Source: UBA1435 sp041663285
GTDB taxonomy: Bacteria > Patescibacteriota > Microgenomatia > UBA12405
Reading direction: 5' to 3'
NCBI GenBank assembly: GCA_041663285.1
Contig: JBAZSP010000023.1
Location: forward strand, 1-15,456
Length of the DNA: 15,456 nt
Part shown: positions 13,532 through 15,456 of the stretch, piece by piece
Layout of the letters: every line of letters begins with the position of its first letter
Numbering within the stretch: position 1 is the first letter of the stretch
Translations under genes and position numbers: made by a program
Notes under the pieces: generated by a model
The model's input: the letters and a program-made list of their open reading frames with translations, nothing else
The model's database searches: none
Told to the model about the DNA's origin: nothing

Positions 13532-14050
13532 ATGACTGTCACCGCCAGCATTATTCCTTGTTTGTGGTTTGACAACACCGCCCAGGAGGCGATGAACTTT
13601 TACGTTTCAGTTTTTTCCGGCTCACCTCACCATAGTCAGGATTCCCGTATTATTAGTGTCAAGCACTACGAAGAAGGTATGAAGGTACCTGGTATGCCCG
13701 AGATGAAGGGCAAAGTTTTGACCGGCATCTTCGAGTTGGCTGGCCAGCGATTTATGGCCCTAGATGGTGGCCTGGTTTTTAAATTTTCTGAAGCGGTCTC
13801 ATTTTATGTCGAATGTGATACTCAGGAAGAATTGGATTATTTTTGGGGCAAACTTTCTGCCGATCCGGCAGCCGAGCAATGCGGCTGGCTAAAAGACCGT
13901 TATGGCCTGTCCTGGCAAATAATCCCCAAAGTTTTGGCTGAATACTCGAGCGATCCCGATCCGGTCAAGGCCAATCGGGTCATAAATGCCATGCTTGACA
14001 TGAAAAAAATTGATATCACCGCCATTGAACGGGCTTACCAGGAACCTTAA
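13532..14050 (+). CDS. PhnB-like VOC superfamily protein
   Basis: This is a 172-residue cytoplasmic protein of the vicinal oxygen chelate (glyoxalase) superfamily. It matches the PhnB-like group often mis-annotated as '3-demethylubiquinone-9 3-methyltransferase'. The N-terminal module begins SIIPCLWFDNTAQEAMNFYVSVF and contains GQRFMALDGG. The second module has SFYVECDTQEELDYFWGKLS and ends in CGWLKDRYGLSWQIIPKVL, the signature C-terminal strand pair. These proteins are beta-alpha-beta-beta-beta repeats that usually bind a metal and a small molecule, but the biological substrate of this group is not established. No partner gene is evident; the next gene starts 100 bases further on the same strand. 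Confidence 0.9.
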   Translation: MTVTASIIPCLWFDNTAQEAMNFYVSVFSGSPHHSQDSRIISVKHYEEGMKVPGMPEMKGKVLTGIFELAGQRFMALDGGLVFKFSEAVSFYVECDTQEELDYFWGKLSADPAAEQCGWLKDRYGLSWQIIPKVLAEYSSDPDPVKANRVINAMLDMKKIDITAIERAYQEP

Positions 14051-14151
14051 CTACTCATCTAGCCTCGTATTCGATTAATTGTATAATTATCCAAATAGTT
14101 CTCGGTTGAGTTAATCTACCTCGCTATCCACCAAACTACCCCTTCCAAAAA

Positions 14152-14865
14152 ATGATATCCGTTTCGTCTTTAGATAAGTTAGGCATAAACTTTAATTCAA
14201 GCATATTGGCTTTTATGCCCCATCCCGACGACGAAGCGGTTTTTATTGCCGGTTTACTCAAAAAACTTTCTCGTAACAAAATTAGGGCTAAACTCGTTAC
14301 CGTTACCGCTGGTGAAAAAAGTACCCTCCGCTATGGCTTAAGCCCCGCTGCCGATTTAGCCGAGGTCAGAAAAATAGAACTGGCCAAAGCCTTAGCCATA
14401 TTAGGTATCACCGATTATGCTATTCTGGGTTTTTCCGACAGCAACTTAACTTCCCAATCAGAAACTCTTGCCCAAGCTGTTTCTCTGCTAATAAGAGATT
14501 TTAAACCCAGCCATGTTGTCACCCTTGAGCCGGACGGTATTTACGGCCATCCCGACCACATCTCTCTTAGCCGCGCTGTCTCCGAAGTGGTTGTTCCTCC
14601 TGTCCAGCTTCTTTATGCCACTATTGCCATTCCCAAAGTTAAGCCCAAAGCATCCGCCATGTCCCAAAAAGTCGACATCAACCCCTTGCCGCCGCAGTAT
14701 TGCCTAAAGTTAGGTCTGGTCGAAAAAATGGCCAAGCTCAACGCTCTTCGGGCTCACTCCTCTCAATTTAAAATTTCTCGGACTGATTCAAAAGATTTTA
14801 ACTTTTTTCAAGCCAACCGCATGCTATCCAACGAATACTTCACTTACCGTCCGGATTCCTCCTAA
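14152..14865 (+). CDS. PIG-L family (LmbE-like) zinc deacetylase
   Basis: This is a 237-residue enzyme of the PIG-L/LmbE family, which removes N-acetyl groups from N-acetylglucosamine-containing molecules. The first motif, AFMPHPDDE, lies at about residues 20-28 and supplies zinc ligands (His, Asp) and the catalytic Asp. The second, GIYGHPDHISLSRAV, near residue 130 supplies the other zinc-binding His. A TVTAGEKST loop and LGFSDSNL segment between them fit the Rossmann-like fold. No signal peptide is present, so it acts in the cytoplasm. A role in surface glycolipid, glycan or bacillithiol-like thiol synthesis is possible, but the partner genes for a thiol pathway are not here. The start at ATG 14152 gives normal spacing to the first motif; no ribosome binding site or clear -10 is seen near it. 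Confidence 0.92.
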   Translation: MISVSSLDKLGINFNSSILAFMPHPDDEAVFIAGLLKKLSRNKIRAKLVTVTAGEKSTLRYGLSPAADLAEVRKIELAKALAILGITDYAILGFSDSNLTSQSETLAQAVSLLIRDFKPSHVVTLEPDGIYGHPDHISLSRAVSEVVVPPVQLLYATIAIPKVKPKASAMSQKVDINPLPPQYCLKLGLVEKMAKLNALRAHSSQFKISRTDSKDFNFFQANRMLSNEYFTYRPDSS

Positions 14866-14891
14866 TCACAATCCGTAAACTATTTGACACA

Positions 14892-14923
14892 TTGACAAGC
14901 CAGCCGTCAATTGAAATTATAAT
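14892..14923 (+). promoter_or_regulatory. Promoter for the DNRLRE-protein gene
   Basis: A perfect TATAAT (14918-14923) and a TTGACA (14892-14897) are 20 bases apart, longer than ideal. Another TTGACA lies at 14884-14889. The predicted start, seven to eight bases after the -10, is at about 14931, exactly the ATG of a six-codon mini-ORF. Confidence 0.55.
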
Positions 14924-14930
14924 AAAGAAC

Positions 14931-14951
14931 ATGTTTTCCAGCATTCTGTGA
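14931..14951 (+). promoter_or_regulatory. Possible six-codon leaderless leader ORF
   Basis: ATG 14931 opens MFSSIL and stops at TGA (14949-14951). The stop overlaps the GTG start of the secreted-protein gene as GTGA (14948-14951). With transcription predicted to begin at 14931 and no ribosome binding site before the GTG, coupled re-initiation is plausible. Confidence 0.35.
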
Positions 14952-15456
14952 GTAAAATTAAAATGGTTTTAGGTTTGCTTTTCCTCTCTCTTTTGTTTTC
15001 CGTTTCCCCAGCCCTGGCCATTGACCCGGTAAAGTTTGAGGCCGTTGCCGACAGCCGGGTTCAGCAAGAAGCTCCAACATATAACTACGGTAGTTACAAT
15101 CCGCTTATCTTTGGTGACCGGTCATCCATTAAGGCCCGTTGGTTGGCATTTAAGTTTAATTTATCGGCTATTCCCCGGGACGCGAATATCGAGACAGCCT
15201 ATCTTCGGCTTTTTGTCAACAGTACCACCAGTCTTGGCTGTGCTTACAACGTCGCTCGGATTGTCGAAAACTGGAGCGAGTCGACTATCAGCTGGCAAAA
15301 TAAGCCGGATTATGTAAATACCGACTATAGCGGTGTAATTTTACAAAATAACGACGCCGTTTTAATTGATGTCAAAAACTTGGTCAAGGGCTGGATTACT
15401 CCGGGGGCTTATTCAAATTACGGTCTGTATCTTCTTAGCCGTAACGTTGGTGAGTG
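14948..15456 (+). CDS. Secreted DNRLRE (CBM96-type) domain protein, N-terminal part (3' cut by window)
   Basis: About 169 residues are visible from GTG 14948; the gene runs off the window. An N-terminal Sec signal peptide (MSKIKMVLGLLFLSLLF, ending SPALA) is complete only with the GTG start; an in-frame ATG at 14963 would shorten its basic end. From about residue 28 the protein matches the DNRLRE domain: FEAVADSRV, YGSYNPLIFGDRSS, RWLAFKFNLSAIP, TAYLRLFVN, ENWSESTISWQNKP and LVKGWITPGAYSNYGLYLLS. This beta-sandwich is common in extracellular bacterial and archaeal proteins and can bind carbohydrate. The remaining domains are unseen, so the role of the whole protein is open. It fits the window's set of secreted beta-domain proteins. 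Confidence 0.82.
   Translation, partial: MSKIKMVLGLLFLSLLFSVSPALAIDPVKFEAVADSRVQQEAPTYNYGSYNPLIFGDRSSIKARWLAFKFNLSAIPRDANIETAYLRLFVNSTTSLGCAYNVARIVENWSESTISWQNKPDYVNTDYSGVILQNNDAVLIDVKNLVKGWITPGAYSNYGLYLLSRNVGE

Noticed and set aside
1..15456. CRISPR arrays, tRNA/rRNA genes, insertion sequences, prophage or defence genes
   Set aside because: No spaced direct repeats, cloverleaf-like segments, terminal inverted repeats, or transposase, integrase or nuclease motifs were found by reading both strands.

Overview
The window looks like the chromosome of a small-genome bacterium of the candidate phyla radiation, most likely Microgenomates or a relative. The reasons are tight gene packing, AT-biased sequence, many small secreted or membrane-anchored proteins with Thr/Pro/Ser-rich linkers, a small secreted protein family I associate with this group, and transcription signals that often put the start site on the start codon itself. 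TGA and TAA both end genes here, so the UGA-glycine code of Gracilibacteria does not apply. The taxon is inference from style, not from a marker gene.

Layout. (1) 1-3111, plus strand: the C-terminal part of a group II PLP decarboxylase, a degenerate protein-kinase-like protein and a GT4 glycosyltransferase, overlapping in one operon. (2) 3152-5743, plus: a secreted ZU5/GAIN-like protein, a DUF5655 protein with an N-terminal CxxC, and a secreted lamin-tail/fibronectin-III protein, the last with a near-consensus promoter. (3) 5831-6436, minus: a zinc-ribbon Nudix hydrolase. (4) 6530-8111, plus: a Cys-rich lipoprotein, a membrane-anchored cupredoxin, a 52-residue Pmp3/YqaE membrane peptide and a 46-residue C2H2 zinc-finger protein, closed by a strong bidirectional terminator. 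(5) 8194-11673, minus: a small secreted protein, a three-helix membrane protein overlapping an ECF sigma factor, a second cupredoxin, and a di-heme ferric-reductase-like flavoprotein broken by one in-frame stop. (6) 11773-12100: a small SD-led ORF between two inverted repeats. (7) 12100-13284, minus: a DEAD-box RNA helicase. (8) 13532-15456, plus: a PhnB-type VOC protein, a PIG-L deacetylase and the start of a secreted DNRLRE-domain protein.

How it may work together. Region 5 reads as an extracytoplasmic redox module: a membrane flavoprotein able to pass electrons from cytoplasmic NAD(P)H across two hemes, a cupredoxin outside, and an ECF sigma factor with a membrane partner that may sense the envelope. 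The flavoprotein has lost its C-terminal nucleotide-contact motif to a TAA, and both cupredoxins in the window have altered type 1 copper ligands, so the module may be decaying or re-purposed. Region 1 could modify a surface molecule, but its substrate cannot be read from the sequence.

The most general signal is regulatory: several genes have a -10 element ending 5-7 bases before the start codon, implying leaderless mRNAs, while only the short ORFs at 7971 and 11898 have clear Shine-Dalgarno-led starts. I see no tRNA, rRNA, CRISPR array, transposase or integrase.
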